Notes under the pieces: generated by a model
Database searches by the model: none
The model's input: only the letters and a program-made list of their open reading frames with translations
Told to the model about the DNA's origin: nothing
Assembly: GCF_002078015.1 (NCBI RefSeq)
Contig: NZ_LWBP01000001.1
Location: 62,001 to 126,000 of the forward strand
DNA length: 64,000 nt
Reading direction: 5' to 3'
Source: Niastella populi
Lineage (GTDB): Bacteria > Bacteroidota > Bacteroidia > Chitinophagales > Chitinophagaceae
In this document: positions 17,763 to 28,734 of the stretch, piece after piece
Position numbering within the stretch: position 1 is the stretch's first letter
How the letters are laid out: every line of letters begins with the position of its first letter
Translations under genes and position numbers: made by a program

Positions 17763-18317
17763 TCAACCTTCTTTCTCTTTGATCTCACTTTTCAGCACCT
17801 TCTTTCTCTCCGATACAGCCTTGCCGGTGACAGGGTCGAAGCCGCTAACCTCGAAATACTCGATGTCGGGCGACCACATAGAGCCGCCGGTGATCTTCAC
17901 AAAGATGTGGTTGAGGATCATCATCTTCCCGTTGATAGGAGCGTACAACCTGTACTTCCCGTCGCGCCCTTTTTTCAGGAACATGGAGTAGCCTGCATAA
18001 GATACCAGCCGCACGCGGTAGCTGCTATCGGGATACGACTTTATTCTTACCCCATATGCAAACACCCGTTGCACCCAGCTCAGTTCGGCCGTTTGTCCTT
18101 TTTCGGCATACCTGATCCAGTATACATGAACGGGATTGTCTGTATCGAGCACCCCTTTTTTGAGATTCAGTTCGTAAACGATCGTGTTGGTATTGGAGGT
18201 CCGCTGCAGGTAAAATAATTGTTGGGCATTACCTGCCGGAACCGGAAACCCTTCCTGCGCTGCAGCATAAAAAGAAACGATGCTGCACAACCACATCAAT
18301 AATACTTTTCGCTTCAT
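17763..18317 (-). CDS. DUF4833-like exported protein
   Basis: 184 residues. A signal peptide (MKRKVLLMWLCSIVSFYAAAQ) precedes a compact domain with LFYLQRTSNTNTIVYELN, NPVHVYWIRYAE and YRLYAPINGKMMILNHIFVKI. I recognise the pattern as DUF4833, a Bacteroidota family of unknown function, with moderate certainty. It probably acts in the periplasm. Its start overlaps the stop of the CDP-alcohol phosphatidyltransferase by four bases, so it is translationally coupled to it, which points to a role in the same lipid pathway (transport, binding or modification). Confidence 0.7.
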   Translation of the reverse strand: MKRKVLLMWLCSIVSFYAAAQEGFPVPAGNAQQLFYLQRTSNTNTIVYELNLKKGVLDTDNPVHVYWIRYAEKGQTAELSWVQRVFAYGVRIKSYPDSSYRVRLVSYAGYSMFLKKGRDGKYRLYAPINGKMMILNHIFVKITGGSMWSPDIEYFEVSGFDPVTGKAVSERKKVLKSEIKEKEG

Positions 18318-19021
18318 ACTTTTTCGTCAAGCGCTTTTTTAGCGTCCATCAATCGTTTTATGGCCGTAATGTTCGTGAGTACTGCCATGACGGTAACGGG
18401 AATGGTAAATACCGACATGGTTTCAAAAACATGAAAAGGCACTCCGGGTATAACCAGTTTGTAGTCGCCGCCGATGATGGCCGCGGTAAGGCCGCAGGCA
18501 ATGGCAGATAAGGCTGTGAGCACCACCCGTTCGGGTCTTTGCATTAAACCGCCTTTGTTCTGAATACCGAGGCCCTCGCTGCGGGCGCGGGTATAACTCA
18601 CCATCATAGAACCGATCAGCGCGATAAATGCAAACAAAGAACTCAGGAAATAATGATGCGCCACCAGGTAATAGCAAATACCGAGGAACATGAACATTTC
18701 GCTATAACGGTCAAGTACCGAATCGTACAGGGCGCCGAAGCGGGAGCTCATATTACCTGTACGTGCTACCTGTCCGTCGAGCATATCGAACAAGCCGGCA
18801 AAAAGAATGAGGCCGCCTGCCCAGCCAACATAGGAAAGATCGCCGCGGTTGCCTTCTTCCGCCCCCACAATAAATACGATGGCCACACCGATGTTCAGTA
18901 TTAAACCGGTAGTAGTAATGAAATTTGGCGTTACACCCACTTTTACCAATCCCCGCACCACGGGGTCAATTACACTGTAAATACCTCTTTGCAAACGGTC
19001 ACGCATAGCTATCTGACTCAT
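18314..19021 (-). CDS. CDP-alcohol phosphatidyltransferase, candidate PI-phosphate synthase
   Basis: 235 residues with about six membrane helices. The complete family signature D-x2-DG-x2-AR-x8-G-x3-D-x3-D is present: Asp79, Asp82-Gly83, Ala86-Arg87, Gly96, Asp100 and Asp104 (DGQVARTGNMSSRFGALYD). The following YTRARSEGLG and QRPERVV segments resemble phosphatidylinositol-phosphate synthases of actinobacteria and archaea. It would join CDP-diacylglycerol and inositol-3-phosphate, the product of the synthase encoded in the same cluster. A phosphatidylglycerophosphate synthase role is an alternative, but the gene context favours the inositol lipid. Confidence 0.87.
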   Translation of the reverse strand: MSQIAMRDRLQRGIYSVIDPVVRGLVKVGVTPNFITTTGLILNIGVAIVFIVGAEEGNRGDLSYVGWAGGLILFAGLFDMLDGQVARTGNMSSRFGALYDSVLDRYSEMFMFLGICYYLVAHHYFLSSLFAFIALIGSMMVSYTRARSEGLGIQNKGGLMQRPERVVLTALSAIACGLTAAIIGGDYKLVIPGVPFHVFETMSVFTIPVTVMAVLTNITAIKRLMDAKKALDEKV

Positions 19022-19035
19022 AACAACTATTTTTA

Positions 19036-21588
19036 TTAAAATTCAAATCTTGCCCGGGCACGGATCCCCCATTTCGGTACATCAGGGTTTTCCAGGTACG
19101 ACAACCGCCTAACGTAGTCGACCCGTAATATTTTGAAGATGTTACCGATGCCCACATTGGCTTCCATATAAGGTTTGGAGGCCAGTGAAAATGTGGTGGT
19201 GCGGCCTGTTTCATCTGTAGGGAATACAAACGCTTCCTTGCTGTACGCCGGATCGTTTTCCCTGCGGATACCGCCATACACCATCTTAAAACCGGCCACT
19301 TCGCGCAGCTTCAGCTTTTTTATCACCGGGAGTTTATTAAAGATGAACCCATTGAAATAATAATCGGTGCTTACCGAGGCATAATGATCGCTTACAAACT
19401 CCATAAAGTTCATCATATTGAAAGAATTGAGCTGGTAAGCATACGTTTGGTTGGCGCGATGGATGGTAAGTAAAGGGTAGGGAAGTTGCCCGAAGGTATA
19501 ACCACCTTCGGTTACCACATCGGCATAACCGAATTGTGAAAAATAGAACCGCTTGAAAATATTGGCGGTGACCTGCTGATAATCATAATCACCGTTGGCC
19601 AGTCCTTTTATACCCGAGATATACCTTAGCCGGAAGATCGGGTATTTATTATAGATAGGGATGCGATAGGTTTTTCCCTGGTAAAATTGTTCCCGCGGCG
19701 CCCAGCGTACTTCTGCCGATAATTCGGTAGTGGTGATATCCCGGATGGTTGAGATGCCGGTACCATCAAATTTTTGATAAACGATATTACCGGCAGCCTG
19801 TTGCTTCCAGTTCTTGAAACCGAATGTATAGCTGATGTTTTTGCCAAACTCGCGCACATATTCTGCAATAAAAATATCGTTGTACAACCACTTGTTGTTA
19901 TCGCCCCGTTTGAATGATAACAGGAAGTTATCTTCCTGTACAAACTGCAGTTCCTGTCCCGGTATTTTGGTATCGTGCTGAAAACTTACCCGCAAAAAAT
20001 TATAGGGAAAGGTGTAGATCGATTTTTTGTTGAAGGAATAAGCGCCGGATAAAAAATATTTCACGCGCTCATCTTTGAAACCGTAGGCGGCATAGGTTTC
20101 GAAATACAACCGCTTGCTGAATTTGGGGGTGGTACGGCCGCCGAACCGCAGCCGGAATCCTTCCACCGGGTTAAAACTGTAAAATGCGTTTACGGGACCG
20201 ATATCGAATGGACCGGCCGCCTTGTATCCTGCCAGCAGGAACGTGGCCCAGTCCATCAACCTGCGGTACGATCTCATATTTTTCAGGCTGTCCATGTTCG
20301 TGTAGGCCTTTTGTTCAGTGGCAGAAAGGGCCGTATGCCGGTTGGCCGTCCAGAAACTATCGGTAGCCGAACCGGGGATATCGACAATTACTTCCCGGCT
20401 GCCTTCATACACCGAATCGGGCGCGGGCTGGTTCGTGATATAATTCTTATAGGAAACCGTTCTTTCACCAACCAGGCCGCCGGAAGCTTTTTTCGACAGG
20501 GCAAATTCTGCCAGCATGTTGCTCTTCACCACATGGTACCGGCCATCGGCGCCACGTTCAAAATCCTGTTTTATCCGCAGTTCTCTTGTCCAGTTGAGGT
20601 TGGCATGTTTTGTAAGGCCCATCTGGATCTTCTGCACGGCATAATTGCCATCGAGCGTTACGAACATGGAGCCCCTGAACAAAAGGTCGTTGGGGTTACG
20701 TGGTGCAAACGTAAGCTGTACCAGTTTGATGCCATCCTGTTCAACGGTATCTTTCAGGTAAAAACGGTAGAAGGTGGGAGCGAGGTCGGAAATGGGACTT
20801 AGCAACTGGTTCGAAAGCAAGGTGAGGTTGGGTTCATAAATATCGATGGGCGTATACATGCTGTTCAGGTACCGCGTAATACCATCGTTGTCGACGAATT
20901 CGCCCAGGTTCACTTTTTTCTTTGCCAGCACATAGGTCTTTTCTTTTGAAGGGTTTTTCCGGTAATATTTATCAGAAAGGGTTTCTTCGAGATAAACCGG
21001 TATCAGGGCCTTTCCCTCGAGGCGGGTAGTGTCCTGGTTCTCGACCAGAAATTTATAATTCTTCAAAAGCCGGCTGTTCATCAGCTTTTCAGGTTTATTG
21101 GTGAGCGACAGTTCCATTTTCTCGTACTGCTGGAATTGCACATATTCGAAGGCGCTCATCCGGTTGCGGGCCCTGTTGTCAACTACTTTCCTGATAAGAT
21201 CAACTGCCGGGTTGTTCCGGTTGCTGTATTTGGTGCGTCTTCTGGAGTTTACGGTTACCGACGCCATTTCCGCCACTTCGAGATTTACATCGAGGTTTTG
21301 CGTAATGCCGGTTTCTATTTTTTTACGCAATACTTTATACCCGTTGAAGGAAAACTCCAGCGTGGTATTTTTCGGGTTAGTGGTTGAAATGGAATAACTG
21401 CCGTCCTCACCGCTTATCACGCCTTTGCTGCCTTTGAAGTATACACTTACAAAAGCAAGCGGCGCATGTGTCTGGGCGTCTCTGACCATTCCCTTTACAA
21501 CCGTTTGCGCCTGCGTGTAAACAAAAAAGCAGGTAATAAAAAGGAATAAGGTCAGGCTTTTTTTACTATCGATCAAACTAATCATCAT
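19036..21588 (-). CDS. DUF5686 / carboxypeptidase-like regulatory domain outer-membrane protein
   Basis: 850 residues. A signal peptide (ending FFVYTQA) is followed by a CarboxypepD_reg-like beta-sandwich (about 28-110; VVKGMVRDAQTHAPLAFVSV, GEDGSYSIST). A long DUF5686 region comes next, then a C-terminal half rich in amphipathic strands that ends in Phe (RARARFEF), as in outer-membrane barrels. The function of DUF5686 is unknown. It lies directly against GtrA (no gap) and 14 bases before the phosphatidyltransferase, inside the lipid operon. A role in carrying the finished lipid to, or across, the outer membrane is an inference from context. Confidence 0.85.
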   Translation of the reverse strand: MMISLIDSKKSLTLFLFITCFFVYTQAQTVVKGMVRDAQTHAPLAFVSVYFKGSKGVISGEDGSYSISTTNPKNTTLEFSFNGYKVLRKKIETGITQNLDVNLEVAEMASVTVNSRRRTKYSNRNNPAVDLIRKVVDNRARNRMSAFEYVQFQQYEKMELSLTNKPEKLMNSRLLKNYKFLVENQDTTRLEGKALIPVYLEETLSDKYYRKNPSKEKTYVLAKKKVNLGEFVDNDGITRYLNSMYTPIDIYEPNLTLLSNQLLSPISDLAPTFYRFYLKDTVEQDGIKLVQLTFAPRNPNDLLFRGSMFVTLDGNYAVQKIQMGLTKHANLNWTRELRIKQDFERGADGRYHVVKSNMLAEFALSKKASGGLVGERTVSYKNYITNQPAPDSVYEGSREVIVDIPGSATDSFWTANRHTALSATEQKAYTNMDSLKNMRSYRRLMDWATFLLAGYKAAGPFDIGPVNAFYSFNPVEGFRLRFGGRTTPKFSKRLYFETYAAYGFKDERVKYFLSGAYSFNKKSIYTFPYNFLRVSFQHDTKIPGQELQFVQEDNFLLSFKRGDNNKWLYNDIFIAEYVREFGKNISYTFGFKNWKQQAAGNIVYQKFDGTGISTIRDITTTELSAEVRWAPREQFYQGKTYRIPIYNKYPIFRLRYISGIKGLANGDYDYQQVTANIFKRFYFSQFGYADVVTEGGYTFGQLPYPLLTIHRANQTYAYQLNSFNMMNFMEFVSDHYASVSTDYYFNGFIFNKLPVIKKLKLREVAGFKMVYGGIRRENDPAYSKEAFVFPTDETGRTTTFSLASKPYMEANVGIGNIFKILRVDYVRRLSYLENPDVPKWGIRARARFEF

Positions 21589-21969
21589 CTACCAATTATT
21601 GCTGAACACAAAATTCTTTTGCAGGGGATAATTGTACAGGAAAGCAACCAGCAGTGATGTCACTACTTTTGAAATAGTGTAGTGTAAGCCGGCCTGACAG
21701 GCGAACAGATATACGCCGCCCGTATTCAATAACAGGTTGCCGGCCCATACCAGCGCATACTTCCCCAATTGCCTTACCGCCTTATCATCTCCTGCCCTGA
21801 AAACCCAATGCCTGCCTATTGAAAAATTAACAATACCTCCCGTTACCGTACCTGTAGCCGCGGCCGTTACCACATTTACCTGGCCCCATTGTACCAGCAG
21901 CATGGTCATTAAAAAATCGCACAGTGATGCTGCCAGCGATGCCACATTGGCTTTCAGGAAAGTGAACAT
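21589..21969 (-). CDS. GtrA-like four-helix membrane protein
   Basis: 126 residues, four membrane helices, with the GtrA-family hallmarks FLKANVASLAASLCDFL and GGIVNFSIGRHWVF and a final KVVTSLLVAFLYNYPLQKNFVF. GtrA proteins are thought to flip polyprenyl-linked sugars or other lipids across the inner membrane. Here, between inositol-lipid genes and an outer-membrane DUF5686 protein, flipping a lipid intermediate is plausible but not shown. Confidence 0.85.
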   Translation of the reverse strand: MFTFLKANVASLAASLCDFLMTMLLVQWGQVNVVTAAATGTVTGGIVNFSIGRHWVFRAGDDKAVRQLGKYALVWAGNLLLNTGGVYLFACQAGLHYTISKVVTSLLVAFLYNYPLQKNFVFSNNW

Positions 21970-21977
21970 TACTATTT

Positions 21978-22065
21978 CTGATTTGGAGATTTAGAGATTT
22001 TGAGATTTGCTTATTGCTCATTAGCTTAAGAGAATGCGAAATCCCGAAATCCCAAAATCTCAAAG
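21978..22065. repeat. Inverted array of GAGATTT/AAATCTC-type short units
   Basis: The left arm (about 21978-22008) has units such as GATTTGGAGATTTAGAGATT. The right arm (about 22037-22065) has AAATCCCGAAATCCCAAAAT and related words in the opposite sense, so the two can pair. The stop codon of the pgpA-like gene (22026) lies between them and the gene's last codons are written in the right arm. The unit differs completely from the other two arrays in this cluster. Confidence 0.75.
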
Positions 22066-22496
22066 TTCTTGAACAGCCATAAGATCAGATGGGAATAAAT
22101 ACCCGCCAGCACATCATCGGCCATTACACCTATACCGCGCGGCAGCTTTTCTGCTTTACGAATGCCCAGCGGTTTTACAATATCGAAAAAGCGGAACAAT
22201 ACGCAACCTGTAATGATATACCAGCCACCGGTGGGTAAGAACGCCAGCGTTATCATCATGCCTGCCACTTCATCGATAACAATACGGTTGCTGTCGTGCT
22301 CCCACACGGTTTCCATTTTTGTGGCGCTCCATGTACCGGCTGCCAGTAATGCCACCATCAGCAATACCTGGTATGTATACCCTATGGGAATAAAATACCA
22401 GGCTATGCAAAAAGCAACTGCAGCGACGGTACCTGCTCCTTTATTGAGGAAGCCGATGCCACCTGCAGTTGCTACTATGCCTGCTATGCTCATCAT
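22026..22496 (-). CDS. pgpA: PgpA-like phosphatase, candidate PI-phosphate phosphatase
   Basis: 156 residues, mostly membrane. The PgpA motifs are clear: KGAGTVAAV near the start, a central DSNRIVIDEVAGMMITL and the C-terminal FRFFDIVKPLGIRKAEKLP followed by GVMADDVLAGIYS. The classic reaction is dephosphorylation of phosphatidylglycerophosphate. In this cluster, between inositol-3-phosphate synthase and a PI-phosphate-synthase-like gene, removal of the 3-phosphate from phosphatidylinositol phosphate is the better guess. Its ATG overlaps the TAA of the synthase by one base. Its last residues (about KNFEILGFRDFAFS) are encoded by the right arm of a repeat array. Confidence 0.88.
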   Translation of the reverse strand: MMSIAGIVATAGGIGFLNKGAGTVAAVAFCIAWYFIPIGYTYQVLLMVALLAAGTWSATKMETVWEHDSNRIVIDEVAGMMITLAFLPTGGWYIITGCVLFRFFDIVKPLGIRKAEKLPRGIGVMADDVLAGIYSHLILWLFKNFEILGFRDFAFS

Positions 22497-23824
22497 TATC
22501 CTATAACCTGTTCGGCTGCCCGAATATGTTTCACCGTGTTGAACTCCGGCTCATCTTCCTTCATCATATTCCGTAACACTTCTTTCAGTGTGTTCAGCTG
22601 TTTGAAAATATCATTTTCAGCAGGCACGCCTTCCTGCGTTTGCGGCGATTTCAGATAGAACGATAACCAATCCTGTACACCGTACATGCCGGCGCGTTGG
22701 GCCAGGTCGGCAAAAAGCGCGAGGTCAAGCACCAATGGTGCTGCCAGAATGGAGTCGCGGCAAAGGAAATTGATCTTGATCTGCATCTGGTAATTGAGCC
22801 AGCCGAAGATGTCGATATTGTCCCAGCTTTCTTTATTATCGCCATGTGGGGGATAATAGTTAATGCGGATCTTATGGTACAGATCGCCGTAGAGGTCGGG
22901 ATGCAGATCGGGCCGCAGGATGTCTTCCAGTACACCGAGCTTCGATACTTCCTTCGTTTTGAAATTCTGTTCATCATCCAGCACCAGTCCATCGCGGTTA
23001 CCCAAAATGTTGGTCGAGTACCAGCCGGTAACACCCAGCGAACGCGCTGCCAGTCCGGGCGCCACGATCGTTTTCATCAGCGTTTGGCCTGTTTTAAAAT
23101 CCTTACCGCCGATGGGCGTTTTTGTTTTGTTGGCCAGCTGCACAATAGCAGGTATATCGGTAGTAAGGTTAGGGGCGCCATTGATAAAAGGAATGCCCTG
23201 GCTTACGGCTGCATACGCATACACCATGCTTGGGGCAATAGCCGGGTCATTGTTCTTCAGGCCCGCTTCAAAAGCAGCGATCGATTCATGTACCGCAGAT
23301 GCTTCGAGGTATTTTTCGGTTGAGCCGGTCCATACGATCACAACGCGGCTTACTTTATTTTCTTTTTTGAATGTTTCGATATCCCTGATCAGTTCCTGGG
23401 CGGCATCCCATTTGTTAGCCGATTGTTTAATGAACTTACCGTCGAGGTTCCTTACATAATCCCTGTCGAAAACGGCTTTCATGGGCCTGATGGTTTCCAG
23501 TTCGGGTTTCAGCGCATCCAGCAAATGCTGGTCGAGCACTTTCGCATGGCTGGCCGCTTCGTACACGTTGTCCTCGTAAATATCCCAGCCACCAAAAACC
23601 ACGTCTTCGAGTGATGCCAGTGGTACAAAATCCTTTATCAGCGGAAAACGGTCGCCTTTTCCTTCGCCCAGTTCAATATGACCGGTTTGGGTAAGCGATC
23701 CAACCGGCTTCGACAAGCCTTTCCTGGTGGCGATAACGCCTGCGATCATAGTGGAAGCTACAGCACCTAAACCAGGAAGCAGGATGCCTAATTTTCCTTT
23801 TGCCGGTAACATTTGTTCTTTCAT
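22496..23824 (-). CDS. ino1: Inositol-3-phosphate synthase
   Basis: 442 residues. The NAD-binding loop is GILLPGLGAVASTMIAG (about 13-29). The family core appears as GIPFINGAPNLTTDIPAI, PIGGKDFKTGQTLMKTIVA, WYSTNILGNRDGLVLDD and KINFLCRDSILAAPLVLDL. It converts glucose-6-phosphate into L-myo-inositol-1-phosphate (inositol-3-phosphate), the committed step of inositol synthesis. It lies 25 bases behind the CerR-like gene and overlaps pgpA by one base. Its presence is the strongest single indicator that the cluster makes an inositol lipid. Confidence 0.95.
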   Translation of the reverse strand: MKEQMLPAKGKLGILLPGLGAVASTMIAGVIATRKGLSKPVGSLTQTGHIELGEGKGDRFPLIKDFVPLASLEDVVFGGWDIYEDNVYEAASHAKVLDQHLLDALKPELETIRPMKAVFDRDYVRNLDGKFIKQSANKWDAAQELIRDIETFKKENKVSRVVIVWTGSTEKYLEASAVHESIAAFEAGLKNNDPAIAPSMVYAYAAVSQGIPFINGAPNLTTDIPAIVQLANKTKTPIGGKDFKTGQTLMKTIVAPGLAARSLGVTGWYSTNILGNRDGLVLDDEQNFKTKEVSKLGVLEDILRPDLHPDLYGDLYHKIRINYYPPHGDNKESWDNIDIFGWLNYQMQIKINFLCRDSILAAPLVLDLALFADLAQRAGMYGVQDWLSFYLKSPQTQEGVPAENDIFKQLNTLKEVLRNMMKEDEPEFNTVKHIRAAEQVIG

Positions 23825-23849
23825 AAAACCTTAATTTTTCTTATATAAA

Positions 23850-24842
23850 TTATAACCACTTGTGTTCTCTATACCATTGTAATGTTTCCCTGAGCCCCAG
23901 CTCCAAAGGGTATTGCGGACGAAAACCTAAATGCGTTCCTGCCTTTTCGATACTGCATTGCCAGTTGATGGCCGTTAGCTCCTGCAGTTTCTCCCTGTTC
24001 AGCACCGGGGTTTTACCCCGCCATGCATATAATTTTTCAAGGGTAAAGGCAATACCTTGTACCATTTTATGAGGCAGGTGCAATCGTAATGTGTTCTTTT
24101 GTAAGATCCATTTGCAAAGTCGGGCAAGCTCATACTGATCATAATTTCCGCCATCGGAAATATGGAAGGTCATCTGTGATACCCGGGAGAACAATGCATC
24201 GACGGTTACCGAAGCCAGATCTTTCACGTATACAAAACTTAACTGTTGATGGCCCCTTCCGATATATGCTTCTATTCCGCGGTTGATGGAACGCATCATG
24301 ATCAGGATATCGCGTTCACGTGCACCGTACACCGCCGTTGGGCGAAGCACCACCAGCGGCAACTGTGGCAATGCCTGTAATTTTTGTTCTGCCAGCAGCT
24401 TACTTCTGCCGTAAGCGGTTACCGGGGCGGGTGTTACCTCTTCCGTTAGCAGGGTGTTACAGTGGTTGAGCGGACCAACCGCAGCCAGGCTGCTCATAAA
24501 TACAAACCGGGTGATCTGTTTGCCCGGAACCTTCAATGCGGCGTTTGCCAGGTTGAACGTATACCCGGCATTGATGGTATCATAGACCTGTTGTGAACCT
24601 GCGCGGGTAGCGCCGGCCGCATGTATAATATATTTACAGCCGGTGGCTGCCAGTTGTTTCACCAGCAGTTCTTCATTGGTATAATCCAGTTCACAGTATT
24701 CGAGATCGAATGCTTTCAGGTGATCGATAACACTGCCCGGCCTGACCGCAGCACATACGGCCAGTCCTTTTTGCAAGGCGGCTTCAATAAGGTGAAAACC
24801 TATAAACCCGCTGGCGCCTGTTATCAATACCTTTTCTTTCAT
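23850..24842 (-). CDS. NAD-dependent epimerase/dehydratase, candidate ceramide reductase (CerR-like)
   Basis: 330 residues, extended SDR fold. ITGASGFIGFHLIEAA is the nucleotide-binding loop, SSLAAVGP carries the catalytic serine region and AYGRSK is the YxxxK motif, so the enzyme looks complete. In Caulobacter an epimerase-type SDR (CerR) reduces the 3-keto group of the sphingoid backbone after acylation. The same role fits here, since no other 3-ketosphinganine reductase lies in the cluster. A sugar epimerase is the alternative. A repeat array lies directly upstream. Confidence 0.82.
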   Translation of the reverse strand: MKEKVLITGASGFIGFHLIEAALQKGLAVCAAVRPGSVIDHLKAFDLEYCELDYTNEELLVKQLAATGCKYIIHAAGATRAGSQQVYDTINAGYTFNLANAALKVPGKQITRFVFMSSLAAVGPLNHCNTLLTEEVTPAPVTAYGRSKLLAEQKLQALPQLPLVVLRPTAVYGARERDILIMMRSINRGIEAYIGRGHQQLSFVYVKDLASVTVDALFSRVSQMTFHISDGGNYDQYELARLCKWILQKNTLRLHLPHKMVQGIAFTLEKLYAWRGKTPVLNREKLQELTAINWQCSIEKAGTHLGFRPQYPLELGLRETLQWYREHKWL

Positions 24843-24844
24843 TT

Positions 24845-24993
24845 ATCTATGGTGAATGGTCAATGGTGAATGGTGAATGGTCAATGGTGAATCGGCAAAC
24901 GTGAAAGATTTATACTCGTAGCTCACTATCAAATGCTAAGCTCCTTTATTTCTATTCTTTCCCTCTATCACCTCTATCAACCTTGTCAACCTA

Positions 24994-25018
<25 letters not shown>
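24845..25018. repeat. Array of ATGGTGA/ATGGTCA units with a partly inverted CTATCAAC arm
   Basis: The left part (24845-24892) repeats ATGGTGA and ATGGTCA words in near-perfect 7- to 14-base periods. The right part (24966-25018) repeats CTATCAAC/TTGTCAACC words that are approximately the reverse complement of the first. The stop codon of the acyltransferase gene (24994) and its last eight codons fall inside the right part. The left part starts three bases from the CerR-like start codon. Confidence 0.78.
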
Positions 25019-27359
<2,341 letters not shown>

Positions 27360-27366
27360 TTATATG

Positions 27367-27414
27367 ATCCGATCTACGGATGCAAAGTTGGAAATAGAAC
27401 AACATAAGCGCAAT
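27367..27414 (-). promoter_or_regulatory. Possible promoter and operator of the sphingolipid cluster
   Basis: Read on the minus strand, a TTG (27411-27413) is followed 20 bases later by CAACTTTG (27383-27390), one mismatch from the Bacteroidota -7 element TAnnTTTG at close to its usual distance. Just downstream, an inverted repeat ATCCG-N5-CGGAT (27367-27381) overlaps the expected transcription start. This leaves a leader of about 35 bases before the spt ATG. It is read from sequence only. Confidence 0.4.
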
Positions 27415-27611
27415 GTCAGAAAGTCTCCGGAGTATGTCTAAAATTCCCTGTCTTATAAATCAATCACCAGGTAAAAATAATAACGAACTTTTTCTGAACA
27501 AAAGCTTGCCGGCGTTGTATTGTATCGAATTGATAAATGGTTGTACGAATATAATTATACGTTGGCACAAGCCTGTTTGGCCTATGTCAAAAAAGGATGT
27601 CAATATGTTTA

Positions 27612-28508
27612 TTATGCACCTTTCCTGAAGTCGGATGGTGTGATGCCGGCGTAGCGTTTGAAGAATTTGCTGAAGAAGAACTGGTCGCTGAAATACAACA
27701 GGTCTGCCACCTGTGCAATGGTCAGTGATGGGTCGCGTAACAAAATTTTTGCTTCAACGATCACCAGCTCATCGATGTATTCGCCGGCTGTTTTGCCCGA
27801 CAATTTTTTTACCGTTTGGGTGAGGTATTTGGGCGTTACGAATAACCTGTTGGCATAAAATTGCAGGCTGCGTTCCGATTTAACATGTTTCGAAAGCAAT
27901 GCAAGGAAGCGCCAAAGCAGCTCTTCTTTATGATCGTGTACCGCTTTTTTCTGATTTGAATATTTGTGGTAAAGACCGGCCAGTTCAAACTGGAACACAT
28001 TGAAGAAGTGACGTACCACTTCTGCGGTAAAAGGATGATCGCCTTCGGCGAAGTTCTTTTCGCGCAGCATGGAAATAACTGTCATGAGCCGCGCCGCATC
28101 ATCGCTGCCCAGTTGAATGTGCATGCTTCCACTGTTAAAAAGGAAATCGAAAAGATCGATATACCTTTGTGAAAGTCCGGTGCCTAACAGGAAGTCGGGC
28201 GTAAATGCCACGCAGGCTGCTTTACAGGTATCCTCTACATCGTCGGCCTGGCGTATAACATGCGGGGGAATGATCAACAGGTCATTTTCTTTTACAATTT
28301 GTTCCTCTCCATTCAGGTGAATACTCATAGCGTCATGCGTAACAAGCAATACCCAATAGGAGTCTGTACGAAAGGGCTGTGAAAAGTGGATCTTATCGGG
28401 ATCGGGCTTTTTTATAAATACCCGGAGGCCATCAAGATGCCATGACTGACCGGTGAGGTCATTCATCTCCTTAATGGTACGCAGATGAATGGGACTAACG
28501 CTCTTCAT
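27612..28508 (-). CDS. AraC family transcriptional regulator
   Basis: 298 residues. The N-terminal part is a cupin-like sensor (HLNGEEQIVKENDLLIIPPH). The C-terminal 100 residues hold the two helix-turn-helix units (LQFYANRLFVTPKYLTQTVK and TIAQVADLLYFSDQFFFSKF) and end with TPSDFRKGA. It is on the same strand as the sphingolipid cluster and 270 bases upstream of spt, with the cluster's own promoter in between, so it may or may not control it. Confidence 0.88.
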   Translation of the reverse strand: MKSVSPIHLRTIKEMNDLTGQSWHLDGLRVFIKKPDPDKIHFSQPFRTDSYWVLLVTHDAMSIHLNGEEQIVKENDLLIIPPHVIRQADDVEDTCKAACVAFTPDFLLGTGLSQRYIDLFDFLFNSGSMHIQLGSDDAARLMTVISMLREKNFAEGDHPFTAEVVRHFFNVFQFELAGLYHKYSNQKKAVHDHKEELLWRFLALLSKHVKSERSLQFYANRLFVTPKYLTQTVKKLSGKTAGEYIDELVIVEAKILLRDPSLTIAQVADLLYFSDQFFFSKFFKRYAGITPSDFRKGA

Positions 28509-28734
28509 ACGAAAGGTTTAAAGTGTATGAAGAGGGCATAGAAAGGTTATGTGTATATAATAATATACTACAGATCAGTGTTGAAATCATAGCAGTATTA
28601 AATTGATGGTATTCCTTTCATATTAATATGGCGGGAATGCCAGATCAAATGTTAACGAGGAAGTAACGCCGGAGATTGAATGATTGTTCAGCAGGTTTAA
28701 AGAAAATTAAAAAAAGATTAGATTTTTATTTTTT

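Noticed and set aside
17679-18218. Open frame of 179 codons on the plus strand over the repeat and the DUF4833-like gene
   Set aside because: It is the antisense shadow of a good minus-strand gene plus repeat DNA and has no recognisable domain.
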